Virus record (IMG/VR): IMGVR_UViG_3300044712_001462
Span: 160,529-224,528 of that record
Source of the DNA: a virus
Length of the DNA stretch: 64,000 nucleotides
Direction: 5' to 3' (one strand)
Below the pieces are notes generated by a model. It saw nothing but the letters and a program-made list of their open reading frames with translations. It was not told the origin of the DNA and searched no databases. Shown piece by piece: positions 52,752-62,101 of this stretch; the first letter of the stretch is position 1, and every line of letters begins with the position of its first letter. Both the position numbers and the translations under genes were made by a program.

Positions 52752-53942
52752 TTACGTAAATGTGGCGAGAGGTACTTTGCCACTTAATAGATCGAACGCG
52801 ACCTGCTCCAGCAGTTCACGTCGTTTGATGCGCTGATCTTTAGCTTCCGTTGTCAGCGCCAAAAAAATGTCATAACACGTGCGATCTTCTTCGAGATCGA
52901 GTGTCGCCAGGTTGCTCTTGGTTGTACTGGTGTTTTGTTCACCAACCAGACAGCGAGCTGAAGCTCCTGGAAAAAGGATCGTGCGCGCCATTACAGCATC
53001 TGCCATCTCTCGAGTCAATCCGCGGCGCTGAAGTTGGCTGGCCAGGACATCTTTACGGTCATCCCGCACCGACCGGTTCACCACCAGACCCAGCTTTGTA
53101 CTCGCCAAACTAGTCAACCAAGCTCGCATCTCGTCATATTGACGCACACGCTTCGCGGCGCGCAAGAACAGTTTTTGCAACTGCTCGAAAAAATTCTTAT
53201 CCGTCTGATGCGTCATCTTTCCGCCGTTTACAAACGGACTAATTGCGGTGGCGTTGGTCCTGGCATGGGTGATTGTGCTGGCTACCCGGAGCGAATAACC
53301 ACCTACCTCCGCGTTACTGAAGTGGAACCCAGTAAAAAACTCTTCTCGCCCGTAGCCGGGGAGATCCACAATCAGCGGATCCGGATCAAACAGATTGAAA
53401 AGGAGACGCCTCCCAGCCAGAGTCGCTCCACCTAGCTGGATGTCGGAATACTGCGAGCGCACAAAGTCAAAAGCCGCCTGGTAGAGATCCCGGTTGGAAA
53501 AGAACGCATAGCTGCGCCCTACTAAACCATCCACCGTCTTCGTCTGATGGTTCAGCACCAACCGATGGCCCTTGATATTCCCAAACCGCAGTTGGATCAG
53601 CCGGTTGAGAATGCTGGCAGCGGCTTCGTCACTGAACGTGACTGCCCGGTCCACTGCACGCTTTACAGGGCGTAAGCCGGAAACATGGGCAACAGCCTGA
53701 AACACCCCAGGAGCTAATCGAATACACAAAGTCTCCAGCGCCGATAACGACAACTGGAACACCCCGCGTACCTTGCAGTTCTTAAAGAGCAGGATGTCCT
53801 GCTCTTTCGCTACCAAGCTCATCTGGGTGTGCTTAACACAGTCGTCCAGCATAGCCAGCAAGCGTTCTTCCGCCTTCGGATCCTCCTCGGGTCGAAACTC
53901 AATCACTCTGGGCAACACAGCTAACTGACTCTTATGCGCCAT
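52752..53942 (-). CDS. DUF932-like protein (tentative)
   Basis: 396 residues. EEFFTGFHFSNAEVGGYSLR followed by ASTITHARTNATAIS and the surrounding beta-rich core recall phage/plasmid DUF932 proteins (F-S-N-S/A-E-x-G-x-x-x-L-R-V), function unknown. The C-terminal third is helical (KRVRQYDEMRAWLTSLASTK). ATG 53942 follows AGGTGGTTT. Lies next to the RecA-like gene, so a role in DNA metabolism is plausible. Confidence 0.5.
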   Translation of the reverse strand: MAHKSQLAVLPRVIEFRPEEDPKAEERLLAMLDDCVKHTQMSLVAKEQDILLFKNCKVRGVFQLSLSALETLCIRLAPGVFQAVAHVSGLRPVKRAVDRAVTFSDEAAASILNRLIQLRFGNIKGHRLVLNHQTKTVDGLVGRSYAFFSNRDLYQAAFDFVRSQYSDIQLGGATLAGRRLLFNLFDPDPLIVDLPGYGREEFFTGFHFSNAEVGGYSLRVASTITHARTNATAISPFVNGGKMTHQTDKNFFEQLQKLFLRAAKRVRQYDEMRAWLTSLASTKLGLVVNRSVRDDRKDVLASQLQRRGLTREMADAVMARTILFPGASARCLVGEQNTSTTKSNLATLDLEEDRTCYDIFLALTTEAKDQRIKRRELLEQVAFDLLSGKVPLATFT

Positions 53943-53952
53943 AAACCACCTA

Positions 53953-54486
53953 CTAACTAGGCTCGGAAAAGTTGCTCTCTAAGAAGCTGTCAAACGATTC
54001 CAGCACCAGCACCCGTGTTTCGCTGCACACCAACAGACGAGTCCCTGTTCCGTGCGCGGAAATGCCCATGTCGTGCAGGATGAAACCGTTCTTCACATAA
54101 GGCCACTTGATTACCAAGCCATAAGCTTTGGAATCCCCAATGTCGTCGGGGATGTAATCCACAAACTCGTCATACACCTTAGCCAGACGTGTCTTCTCAA
54201 ACTTTGTCATCAACCTGGCTACCGACACATCCTCTTCCACTTTGTACAGGGCATGTGCCACCAGGTAGAACGGCAACTCAGGAAACACAGTGTGGAAAGC
54301 CTCTAGCGTTAACCGCGGCTCACCATACCTCTCTTCTGAGTACTCAATCAGTTCCCGTTTGCGCCACGCTGAGGAGAAAAACGTCAACAGCCGGGACACC
54401 ACGCGATGTTCCCAGCTGTCGTCATTCCGTTTCTTCAACTCATTCAGGCTGCTCAGGAAACGCGGTTTAGGCGTCTCATCGGTCAT
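53953..54486 (-). CDS. Hypothetical protein
   Basis: 177 residues. Helical start (ELKKRNDDSWEHRVVSRLLT), then FHTVFPELPFYLVAHALYKV and WPYVKNGFILHDMGISAHGT. No family recognised. ATG 54486 overlaps the RecA-like gene's stop as ATGA, so it is coupled to it. Confidence 0.55.
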   Translation of the reverse strand: MTDETPKPRFLSSLNELKKRNDDSWEHRVVSRLLTFFSSAWRKRELIEYSEERYGEPRLTLEAFHTVFPELPFYLVAHALYKVEEDVSVARLMTKFEKTRLAKVYDEFVDYIPDDIGDSKAYGLVIKWPYVKNGFILHDMGISAHGTGTRLLVCSETRVLVLESFDSFLESNFSEPS

Positions 54487-55994
54487 AGAGAATTCATCCT
54501 TCGTTCATTTTCCTGTCGCACTGCCTCCAACTGTTCTTGGAAATCCCGCCCTGGCTCAAACTCTGTCCGAGTCTTAATAGCCAGAAGCTGCTGCAATCCC
54601 TTAACGATCGCCGGATCGGCCTCAATCAACTTACCGGCCTCCGTTTTGGACACAGGATCCGACTTGGGAATACTCAGCGCCTTCGACCACACCCGACCTC
54701 CTGTTACCAGCGTCAGATCACACACCTCCGCAATTTTCTTTGCTCGACCCTCCTTGTAGCTGAGCAAAAGATCCACAATGGCCATCGGCCAGTTCCACTT
54801 CGTACGCTGCCGGACATCTCCAGTTGGCAGCACACAGTAATCCCACTCGATCGTGACATGCAGCGGTGTTCGCAGCGTTTCACCCATCGAGTTCTTATAG
54901 CAGTCGATCGTCAGCTTTCTTCCTCGAGTCTCCAAAATGGAGTCGTCATTTGAGGTACGCGAGAAATTCTGCGCCTTATCCGCAGACATCTGTATCTCAA
55001 ATGACTCTTGGAACAGAATCGTACGACCTCCACCGATCACCCTCTCGGTGTGAAAACCACCCTCCGCCTTCTTCGGCTTCATATGATTCACACCCACTAC
55101 GGCCATCGGCCACTCCGCAATGTCCTGAGGGATCTTCTTCAAGAACTGCGTAATCTGCAGCGCCTCATGGGGATGGGCCCGGTCAGCAAACCCAGCCTTC
55201 TCAATTCGCTCCTGACTCTCTTTCGAGAGCTTGCCAGTCAGCGAATCCACAGCGAACATCACCGGGAAGGTGATACCCGTCGCTGGGATCTTGTGCTTTG
55301 CATCCCCTGTAAGCATCAACTTCTTAGCCAGACCGATCTCCTCTTGGAGAATCGCCTGCCAGTCATCGGTACTCTTAGCGCGCCGCACCTTCATGACCTG
55401 CACACCCGTCTCGTCCGGGTAGCCCATAATCGATTCGAACCAGTCTGGTGAGAGCTTCGACTCGTTCTCAATGAGGCACAGGTAACCACCGGCCTCTGCA
55501 AACCAGCGCCCTACCTCCGCTACCAGACCACTCTTCATCGTTCCATGCGTACCCACCAGCTGATAAATCAGGCCCAAGGGGAAGTGCGAATGCTGGGTCA
55601 GATACTGGAAAGCCAGCGGACATTTGATACCCAGCATCATCTGTCCGGCTTCGCCACCTACTGAGGCGGAAGTAATCCCTTCTTTGGCCTGCTGCTCCTG
55701 CACCGTCGCCATAAGAAAGCGACTGATAGATTTCTTGGCTGTCACGCGCGGCTTGGGCTCAGCCTCTGCCTTCTTTTTCCCCCGTTTGACAGGAGCTACC
55801 TCCGCAGCGGGCTCAGGCTCTTCAACAGGCGGAGATGCAGGCTCGATAGCCACCGGTTCCTCTTTTGGCTCCTCGCCAGGACGGACTGGGCGTTTCCCAG
55901 CGTGCAACTTCCGCTTAAACGACTTGAACTCGGGTTCACCCGCGGTCTGCAAACGATCGCGAATCCGCTTAAATACATCACTTCTGATATCCAT
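54483..55994 (-). CDS. RecA-like recombination ATPase
   Basis: 503 residues. After a P/E-rich linker (about residues 38-85), IYQLVGTHGTMKSGLVAEVG carries a P-loop in which Met replaces the Gly before Lys154. FPVMFAVDSLTGKL is a Walker B strand ending in Asp, and AVVGVNHMKPKK may be the sensor region. The size and fold suit a RecA/Sak4-type single-strand annealing or strand-exchange protein or AAA_25-like ATPase. Next to two coupled genes of unknown role. No stronger assignment is justified. Confidence 0.7.
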   Translation of the reverse strand: MDIRSDVFKRIRDRLQTAGEPEFKSFKRKLHAGKRPVRPGEEPKEEPVAIEPASPPVEEPEPAAEVAPVKRGKKKAEAEPKPRVTAKKSISRFLMATVQEQQAKEGITSASVGGEAGQMMLGIKCPLAFQYLTQHSHFPLGLIYQLVGTHGTMKSGLVAEVGRWFAEAGGYLCLIENESKLSPDWFESIMGYPDETGVQVMKVRRAKSTDDWQAILQEEIGLAKKLMLTGDAKHKIPATGITFPVMFAVDSLTGKLSKESQERIEKAGFADRAHPHEALQITQFLKKIPQDIAEWPMAVVGVNHMKPKKAEGGFHTERVIGGGRTILFQESFEIQMSADKAQNFSRTSNDDSILETRGRKLTIDCYKNSMGETLRTPLHVTIEWDYCVLPTGDVRQRTKWNWPMAIVDLLLSYKEGRAKKIAEVCDLTLVTGGRVWSKALSIPKSDPVSKTEAGKLIEADPAIVKGLQQLLAIKTRTEFEPGRDFQEQLEAVRQENERRMNSL

Positions 55995-56022
55995 AAGTCT
56001 CTATCACTCTTTGATTTAGCGC

Positions 56023-56067
56023 AAAAAAGTGGGCGGCGGCACCCGTTACTTAAGTACCACCGCCCAC
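56023..56067 (-). terminator. Strong rho-independent terminator
   Basis: GTGGGCGG (56029-56036) pairs with CCGCCCAC (56060-56067), with further inner pairing; the minus strand continues TTTTTT. It sits between the 503-residue gene and the RecA-like gene starting at 55994. Confidence 0.9.
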
Positions 56068-56090
56068 CGGCTTCAGGAGAAAACTGTTAC

Positions 56091-57602
56091 TTAGCTGGCT
56101 TTCTTCTTCTTGAGACCCTTCAAGGTAGCCAACAGCTTTTGAGGAACCGGCTTCACAGTCGCCTTCGGTGTTTCAACCACAGGCTCCTCATCATCGACTT
56201 CCGACTCTTCCACCTCCACGTCATCAACATCAGCGTAAGACGAGGGCTTAGGAACCGTAGCCGAGGTTCGCGTCGGCCGAGCTGACGGCGGCACAAACGC
56301 GCTCTCCTCAATGTCCGAAGCATTCTCATCCAGAGTCGTGTCGTATTGGACGCCTTCTTGTGCGTCCGAGTCATCCATGAGCTCTGCCTGAGGGGCTGCG
56401 TGATAAGTACGGCTCTTCAGCACACCTCTTACCGCATCCGTAAAGAACTCGGGGTGATCTAACCAGCCGAATTCCAACAAATTAGGTTCCTCCAGATAGG
56501 CATGCGCCATCATGACGCAGATCTCTTCCTGATCAGGGAAGTGCAACAGATCATCCCACCACATTACGTTCCGATACACTGCCTCCTCGATCTCCGGCTT
56601 CTCCGTCAAGCTCGGGCGGAACAGCTTCTTACGCCCGCCCAGCTCATACGGGAACGTGTCGAGAATCGCAGCACCCCAACCATCACCCTTGAAGTCGTCG
56701 GCCATCGGCTTGGTACCGTGACTAGTGTGTCGGTTCAAGAAGTCGCTCACCAGCGAGTCGCAATCCTCGTCAGTAGCATCTTGCGGAATCTGCAAGTTGC
56801 CGAGCTTGATGATCAGATCCATGCACGTCGACGGATCGAAGAACGAGACAAACTTACCCCGCTCAAGATCCACGATATCCCCGTGGACAAACGCGGTGTG
56901 CTGGTCATCCGGGTTATCCTCGTATTCCGGGGCCCGGGCATTCACCAGACCCAGGAACGACGACTCCGCGGTATTCGAGACCTGCAGAATCTGCGGCAGA
57001 TCCTTCTCGTTTGCTCCGAGCGGAATCCCGTTCTTCGCAAACACGTCGTCACCGTTCTGGTACATCAGCACCTGGGCAAACCCGATGGACTGTGGATAAC
57101 GGATCAGGCGCTTATCCACATAGGAGCCCCATTTCGCTGTCATCACGTCCTTGCCCCGAACGATCGCCTCAGCCATCTTCTTGGCCTTCGTAATGGCCCG
57201 GCTGAACACGATATACGGATTCGAGTTGACGTCGTAATCGCCCGACAACACCTGGCGAGGATCATAGAGCAGGAAGGTGAACTGCTGGCTCAGGCCCACC
57301 TGGCGAGCCGCCGGGACCGAGCGCCACCAGTCCGAGAACGATCCTTCCTCATTCACATCCAACCGGGTCGGATCAAACGGCCCATCCGGATTATCGTAGT
57401 TGAAGTTCGGGAGAATCCGGACCACACACGGGAACTTGCCCTTCCAATTCGGGCGACGGAGATCGCACTGCGGAGCTGACCGTTTAATCGTGCGATCATC
57501 CTTGGGAGCAAATCGGTTGCGTTGACTTGTTTCTTTGTGCGTCCAAGTACGAGGACGCGGAGCACCGGCATTGGCCGGACGTCGAATCTGATTCTTAGCC
57601 AT
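56091..57602 (-). CDS. Replication-associated protein, possibly single-strand DNA-binding
   Basis: 503 residues. Basic N-terminus (MAKNQIRRPANAGAPRPRTW), a central part with PCVVRILPNFNYDNPDGPFD and FTFLLYDPRQVLSGDY, then a long acidic/PS-rich linker and a basic end (KGLKKKKAS). Position between polymerase and RecA-like ATPase, and RILPxF...SDW...F-LLYDP pattern, recall phage replication accessory or SSB-like proteins. The usual acidic C-terminal tip of SSB is absent. Assignment is by context only. Confidence 0.5.
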   Translation of the reverse strand: MAKNQIRRPANAGAPRPRTWTHKETSQRNRFAPKDDRTIKRSAPQCDLRRPNWKGKFPCVVRILPNFNYDNPDGPFDPTRLDVNEEGSFSDWWRSVPAARQVGLSQQFTFLLYDPRQVLSGDYDVNSNPYIVFSRAITKAKKMAEAIVRGKDVMTAKWGSYVDKRLIRYPQSIGFAQVLMYQNGDDVFAKNGIPLGANEKDLPQILQVSNTAESSFLGLVNARAPEYEDNPDDQHTAFVHGDIVDLERGKFVSFFDPSTCMDLIIKLGNLQIPQDATDEDCDSLVSDFLNRHTSHGTKPMADDFKGDGWGAAILDTFPYELGGRKKLFRPSLTEKPEIEEAVYRNVMWWDDLLHFPDQEEICVMMAHAYLEEPNLLEFGWLDHPEFFTDAVRGVLKSRTYHAAPQAELMDDSDAQEGVQYDTTLDENASDIEESAFVPPSARPTRTSATVPKPSSYADVDDVEVEESEVDDEEPVVETPKATVKPVPQKLLATLKGLKKKKAS

Positions 57603-57611
57603 AGTTCTTTC

Positions 57612-57629
57612 TGTTATCGCTATTAGAGA
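57612..57629 (-). promoter_or_regulatory. 18-bp intergenic motif (exact copy)
   Basis: The minus strand reads TCTCTAATAGCGATAACA, followed by GAAAG. It lies between the polymerase stop at 57634 and ATG 57602, same relative orientation as the copy at 50493. Confidence 0.7.
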
Positions 57630-57633
57630 TTAG

Positions 57634-60600
57634 TTAGGCGACTTTGATATATCCGCGGTGCGGAATCCAGATTTTCTTGGTGTCACCACCCTTGATAAAT
57701 CCATCTTCATACTGTGTCCAACCCGCATACTTCGGGTCTAGATCAATTGCAAAACAATCATCCGGGGTCATCGAAACACCCCAGGACTGCACAACTTTCG
57801 TATCCACGCCGAAGTGATACGGCCCAGTTCCGAGCGGAACACCATCCATAGACGTGGGATATAGTGGCACTCGCTCACACATGCACAGCGGCAATATTTC
57901 TGTGAGCACTTTCGGCACATGTTTAGCCGGAGCCATGACCATCAAAGCATCATGCACCTGTAGACAGATGCGGTAATCAATATCATCAGCGGTTGCGCCT
58001 GCGGCCCAGGCGTTCTCGCGGTAGTCATAGAGTTCCGCCACAGCCAGACTGATGGCATCTGCCACCATTCCCTGAATGGGAAAATTCATCGACTGGCGCT
58101 CAAACTCACCCCGCTGTTTGGCCAACCTGATAGCCGGAAACCGTCGGTAACGACCAAATGGGCTACACAACCAACGGGGTACCACATCCGGGTTGCTGTC
58201 CGGATGCGCTGCCAGGAACTTTTCTCGCGACCAGTGGTCAGGTCCTACCGCTCTCCAGCGACACTCATCAAACAACGTTGACAGACTGGGGTAAAGCGCA
58301 TCGAGCGCAGCAACGATTCGCTCGGCATCCGAGACCGAAACAAACACACCCTCTTCTTGAGCACCCAGCGCAATCGCCTTAGGACCTCGACCGTAAGCTC
58401 GGCCGAATATCACGGCCTTGGCTACAATCCGCATGTGTGCTTTATCGATAGAAGCCAGACCGGCTTTTGTAGGCGGGCAATCGAACCCGAACGCTAACAC
58501 CGCCACATTCGAATGAATGTCGTAGTAATTCGGATGATCTTCTGGCAGCTGATTGCGTAACGCATGATCCAACATCACCGGATCGCCTGACAAAATCGCC
58601 ATTACAAACAGCTCAGCACCAACATAGTCGGCCTCTACCAGGCACCAGCCAGGCGGAGCGCAAAGAACACTGCGCAGGGGAGACACATACTGATCACCCA
58701 GAATCCGCTTATAATCGGGTTCACGGCGTGCGCTGAGATTCTGCAGAGGCGGCCGAGCTGACGACCACCGGCCGGTTTCCTTGGTCTGGTAGATCGTGGT
58801 ACGAACTCTGCCATCACCACATACCCAGCTGGGCAACCCTTTGTCATACATCAGGTTCCCGTCATCATCATGCTGATAGGACACACCCCCGCTTTCGTCA
58901 TCTTCAGACATCGGAGGCCGGAGCACTGACTTCAAAACCTGACTGATAAAGCGGTAATCCCGGATCCAGCCGATCGGCTTTCTCAGATTCCGAACTACCC
59001 ATTCACCCTTCCGCCACACCTTCAGCTTATCCGAGCCATGCCACAGAATACCGAGCGTCATCTTATCGGTACCGGGTGTGGCTTCATCTTCCTTCTTTGC
59101 TTCAACCACCTCACTCCATTGCTTCACAGGTTTACCGGTTGCCACCAGTGGCTCTGTGGCAATCGACTTTGCACCCTTGGGTCTTAGCCTGGGGCGCTTT
59201 CCTTTCACCTTCTCCTTCCCGTTGTACTTTCTTCCAAACAACAACTCGCGAACTTCAAACGGAGAGTTCAAGTTGAGATTAGGCCAACAAGCCCAAGTCT
59301 TAATCTTCCTCTCCAGCTCGTTCTTCGCATGCATGTACCGCTCAGTCAGGGTCGCAACTCGTTCGCGATCCAAGACCAAACCAGTACGGGTGATCTCCAA
59401 TACTGCCAGCGTAGCCTTCTGGCTAATCCAGTACGGCTTCCAACAGTTATTACCAAACTCATCCGCATACAACGCTTTCATGTGCCGCATACATAGGCGA
59501 TACGTCACATCCGCGTCATAAGCGCCGTAAGGTACCAGGATCTCGTCAGGGCAGTCTCCGTAGCCTTCCAGAGCCGCCTTCTCGATACCTTGCTGCCGAC
59601 AGTAATCCGATTTCCACTGATTCAATATCGCGTCGTAGCGAGGCGCTGTCGTGTAAGTGAGAACTTGTCCTGTTAACGAGAAGTCGCCTGTCTCATCCAG
59701 GGCATGCGCCATTAAGGCAGTATCCAAACCGCCTTTCTCTGGCATCTCTTCCCAGGTAGCTGGAGCTGCGAACTGCTTTCTCAGATCCAGGCCCGCCGGA
59801 ACGAGCCATTCCAAGTCAGCCACGAAGTAGTGTCCACAAGGACGCTTGTCCTCCATGAACTTCGACAGGATCTTCATCGCCCGAGCCTGTCCACCATCCG
59901 TCGTAAACTGTTTCTTCCAAACCTTTCCGTCCTTGCGCACAAACTGCTTGAATGCAGGGGCACCCCCAGCATGATTCAGTTTGATGACCGCGGCTTTCTT
60001 CTCTGCCCAGCTCAGCTGAACCGTTCTCAGATAGGCTCCAGGGTTTTCCGGATGGTCACCGTGCCACTCGGCATCCATGGCGATGATGCGGTTGGTGGTG
60101 GTCTGGTTAATCTCTTCACAGAGAGCCAGTAATTGTGCCTCATCTTCAATCAGCCGGTGATCCAGACCTTCCTCAGAGACACAACCATTACCGCCTGCCA
60201 CCAGATCAGAGAATCTGCGTAAAGCCTCCGTGAACTGAGGAGCCGCATCCGGCTTATGCACAATGGCTGACGGGTGCATACAAGCCATCGCTTTGACCTT
60301 GAGCGGTGGAGTGTCATCCTCCTCGCTCGTCGCCATTGAGAACTCAAGATCGATTACCTGGCCCGCAATACCAGTCAAAGTAGCCTGCTTACCGCAGAAC
60401 ACCTTTACCGCTTCCGAGCCCAACATCAGGATGAACTTCGGCTTTACCAGCCTGATTTCCTGCTGCAAGAGAAAAGCCTGGTCCGCAATCCAACGAGGCT
60501 TAATCGCCCCTTCCCCATTTATGAGGTGCTGCGTCTTCAAAACACCCGTTACATACCAGCGCCGGTAATCCGCCACACCCAGCTTCGCGAGAGTCTTCAG

Positions 60601-60990
60601 TAGTTCATTACCCGACTCGTCAGAGAACCACCGACACTTCTGCGCATCGTCCGTGGTCAACGTCTTACCTACTACCATTACGTCACAGGGCTCAGGACCA
60701 CGGGAGCGCCAATCATTGTTCTCTCCACAGTTCCAGCGATGCCCTGAGACGACGTTAAACATCTCTGATCGGCCTGCCTTCGTCTTCAGTGCCAGATGTA
60801 ACTGACCCCTCCCATACAAGGCATTCTCGATCAAGGCTTCCAGCTTCTTACCCACTGTCTGTAGGCGCTGGACCCGTCCCTTCTTATCCGCCACAACCTC
60901 TGTGTCATCACCCAGAGCCGTGGCAGCCAACAAAAACTCTTCACCAGGAATAGGCATCCCTGGCGCTGTAATCGGAAACAACGCAGCCAC
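57634..60990 (-). CDS. Family A DNA polymerase with uracil-glycosylase-like N-terminal domain
   Basis: 1118 residues from GTG 60990, with AGGAG four bases upstream; an upstream TTG gives eight more residues. Residues about 102-264 (DVMVVGKTLTTDDAQ, KFILMLGSEAVKVFCG, MHPSAIVHKPDAAPQ) resemble a family 4 UDG fold without the catalytic motif. Exo motifs follow: MDAEWHG (Asp306), HYFVADLEWL and YGAYDADV. Palm motifs: A at EADYVGAELFVMA (Asp788), B at RIVAKAVIFGRAYG, and C at LQVHDALMV (Asp1014), where Ala replaces the common Glu. Replicative polymerase with proofreading. Confidence 0.9.
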   Translation of the reverse strand: MAALFPITAPGMPIPGEEFLLAATALGDDTEVVADKKGRVQRLQTVGKKLEALIENALYGRGQLHLALKTKAGRSEMFNVVSGHRWNCGENNDWRSRGPEPCDVMVVGKTLTTDDAQKCRWFSDESGNELLKTLAKLGVADYRRWYVTGVLKTQHLINGEGAIKPRWIADQAFLLQQEIRLVKPKFILMLGSEAVKVFCGKQATLTGIAGQVIDLEFSMATSEEDDTPPLKVKAMACMHPSAIVHKPDAAPQFTEALRRFSDLVAGGNGCVSEEGLDHRLIEDEAQLLALCEEINQTTTNRIIAMDAEWHGDHPENPGAYLRTVQLSWAEKKAAVIKLNHAGGAPAFKQFVRKDGKVWKKQFTTDGGQARAMKILSKFMEDKRPCGHYFVADLEWLVPAGLDLRKQFAAPATWEEMPEKGGLDTALMAHALDETGDFSLTGQVLTYTTAPRYDAILNQWKSDYCRQQGIEKAALEGYGDCPDEILVPYGAYDADVTYRLCMRHMKALYADEFGNNCWKPYWISQKATLAVLEITRTGLVLDRERVATLTERYMHAKNELERKIKTWACWPNLNLNSPFEVRELLFGRKYNGKEKVKGKRPRLRPKGAKSIATEPLVATGKPVKQWSEVVEAKKEDEATPGTDKMTLGILWHGSDKLKVWRKGEWVVRNLRKPIGWIRDYRFISQVLKSVLRPPMSEDDESGGVSYQHDDDGNLMYDKGLPSWVCGDGRVRTTIYQTKETGRWSSARPPLQNLSARREPDYKRILGDQYVSPLRSVLCAPPGWCLVEADYVGAELFVMAILSGDPVMLDHALRNQLPEDHPNYYDIHSNVAVLAFGFDCPPTKAGLASIDKAHMRIVAKAVIFGRAYGRGPKAIALGAQEEGVFVSVSDAERIVAALDALYPSLSTLFDECRWRAVGPDHWSREKFLAAHPDSNPDVVPRWLCSPFGRYRRFPAIRLAKQRGEFERQSMNFPIQGMVADAISLAVAELYDYRENAWAAGATADDIDYRICLQVHDALMVMAPAKHVPKVLTEILPLCMCERVPLYPTSMDGVPLGTGPYHFGVDTKVVQSWGVSMTPDDCFAIDLDPKYAGWTQYEDGFIKGGDTKKIWIPHRGYIKVA

Positions 60991-60991
60991 T

Positions 60992-62101
60992 CTACTCCTG
61001 CTTTCGTCTAGCAAAACTCACTTTTAACTTCCTCCGTGCCGCCTCCGCCTGGATGAGTTTGCGCATGTAGATGCGATCCATCATTCCAGGATCTGTTCCA
61101 GGCGGCAGATAGATGGGAACAACTTTCCCGGCCAACCTGGGCTGAGCGCTCAGAGCCTCGAACGCTTTCGCGATATGATGCGGCTGCCCTTCTTTGTGAT
61201 CCGGAGGTAAATCCGGATCCAACATCAGCACAACTACATCCTCTTTCTCCACCATTTCCACAATCAAACGAATCTGAGCCGGGGCCACGCTCTTACCCAG
61301 TAGCCCCATCGCCTGCGCACCGAAGTTCCACACATCCGACGGGCCTTCCACAATCACTTTTGTGCTGTACCGAATAGCATTGTCGTAGTTGTACAACACC
61401 TCGCCTTTGCGAATCCCCGGCGTGGTAAACCACTTTGGGCCCATGTTGTCATCATCCAGCACCCGACGACACTGCCAGCCCATCAGCTGATTCTTCATAA
61501 TGATCGGGGCATACAGCCGATTACGACACAGTGCATAATGCGACTCAATGATGTAGCCCACCCCGAACGTTTCAGCGACATACCGTGGATCAATCAGACG
61601 ATCCCACAAATACTTCAGAGCCGGGTGATTAGGATTCGTCTTGCAGATGTCTTTGAGCGACCAGGGTGGGCCCGGAGCCACTATCGCTTCACCCCGAGGC
61701 AATCTCTTCTTCTGTGTTTTAATAGAAGACAAATCCACCGATCCGCTGCGGCAATCTTTGAGCCATTCCCACAGCTTCAACCCACCACCGCTGGCTAAAC
61801 ACTGCTCGTTGTAGCACTGTGCCAGCCAAAGGTTGCGATTACACGTGTGCCTATCCGGCTTCCCCCAGCGATGATTGATGTACAGTCGCTTCCGCGTATC
61901 CCCACAAAACGGACAAGAGATGCGATATTCCTCCCCAGATACAACAGGGTCAAGCTTCTCGTAGGACTGCTTGACCCCATTTGCTCTCCGGGTGAATTGC
62001 TGATACGAGGCTTCCATCTCCAGGCCCTCGTTTACGATCGTCACATGCTCTTCTCCTCCTAATCGATTCACCAACTGTCGATACAACTTCCGATTTAGCA
62101 T
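60992..62101 (-). CDS. DnaG-like primase with zinc finger and Toprim domain
   Basis: 369 residues. CPFCGDTRK and CYNEQCLASG give the four-Cys zinc site (residues 63, 66, 96, 101) of CHC2-type primases. KVIVEGPSDVWNFG and VVLMLDPDLPPDHKEG are the Toprim Glu and DxD motifs. It would prime lagging-strand synthesis. Directly in front of the polymerase gene; ATG 62101 overlaps the helicase stop (TAATG). Confidence 0.85.
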   Translation of the reverse strand: MLNRKLYRQLVNRLGGEEHVTIVNEGLEMEASYQQFTRRANGVKQSYEKLDPVVSGEEYRISCPFCGDTRKRLYINHRWGKPDRHTCNRNLWLAQCYNEQCLASGGGLKLWEWLKDCRSGSVDLSSIKTQKKRLPRGEAIVAPGPPWSLKDICKTNPNHPALKYLWDRLIDPRYVAETFGVGYIIESHYALCRNRLYAPIIMKNQLMGWQCRRVLDDDNMGPKWFTTPGIRKGEVLYNYDNAIRYSTKVIVEGPSDVWNFGAQAMGLLGKSVAPAQIRLIVEMVEKEDVVVLMLDPDLPPDHKEGQPHHIAKAFEALSAQPRLAGKVVPIYLPPGTDPGMMDRIYMRKLIQAEAARRKLKVSFARRKQE

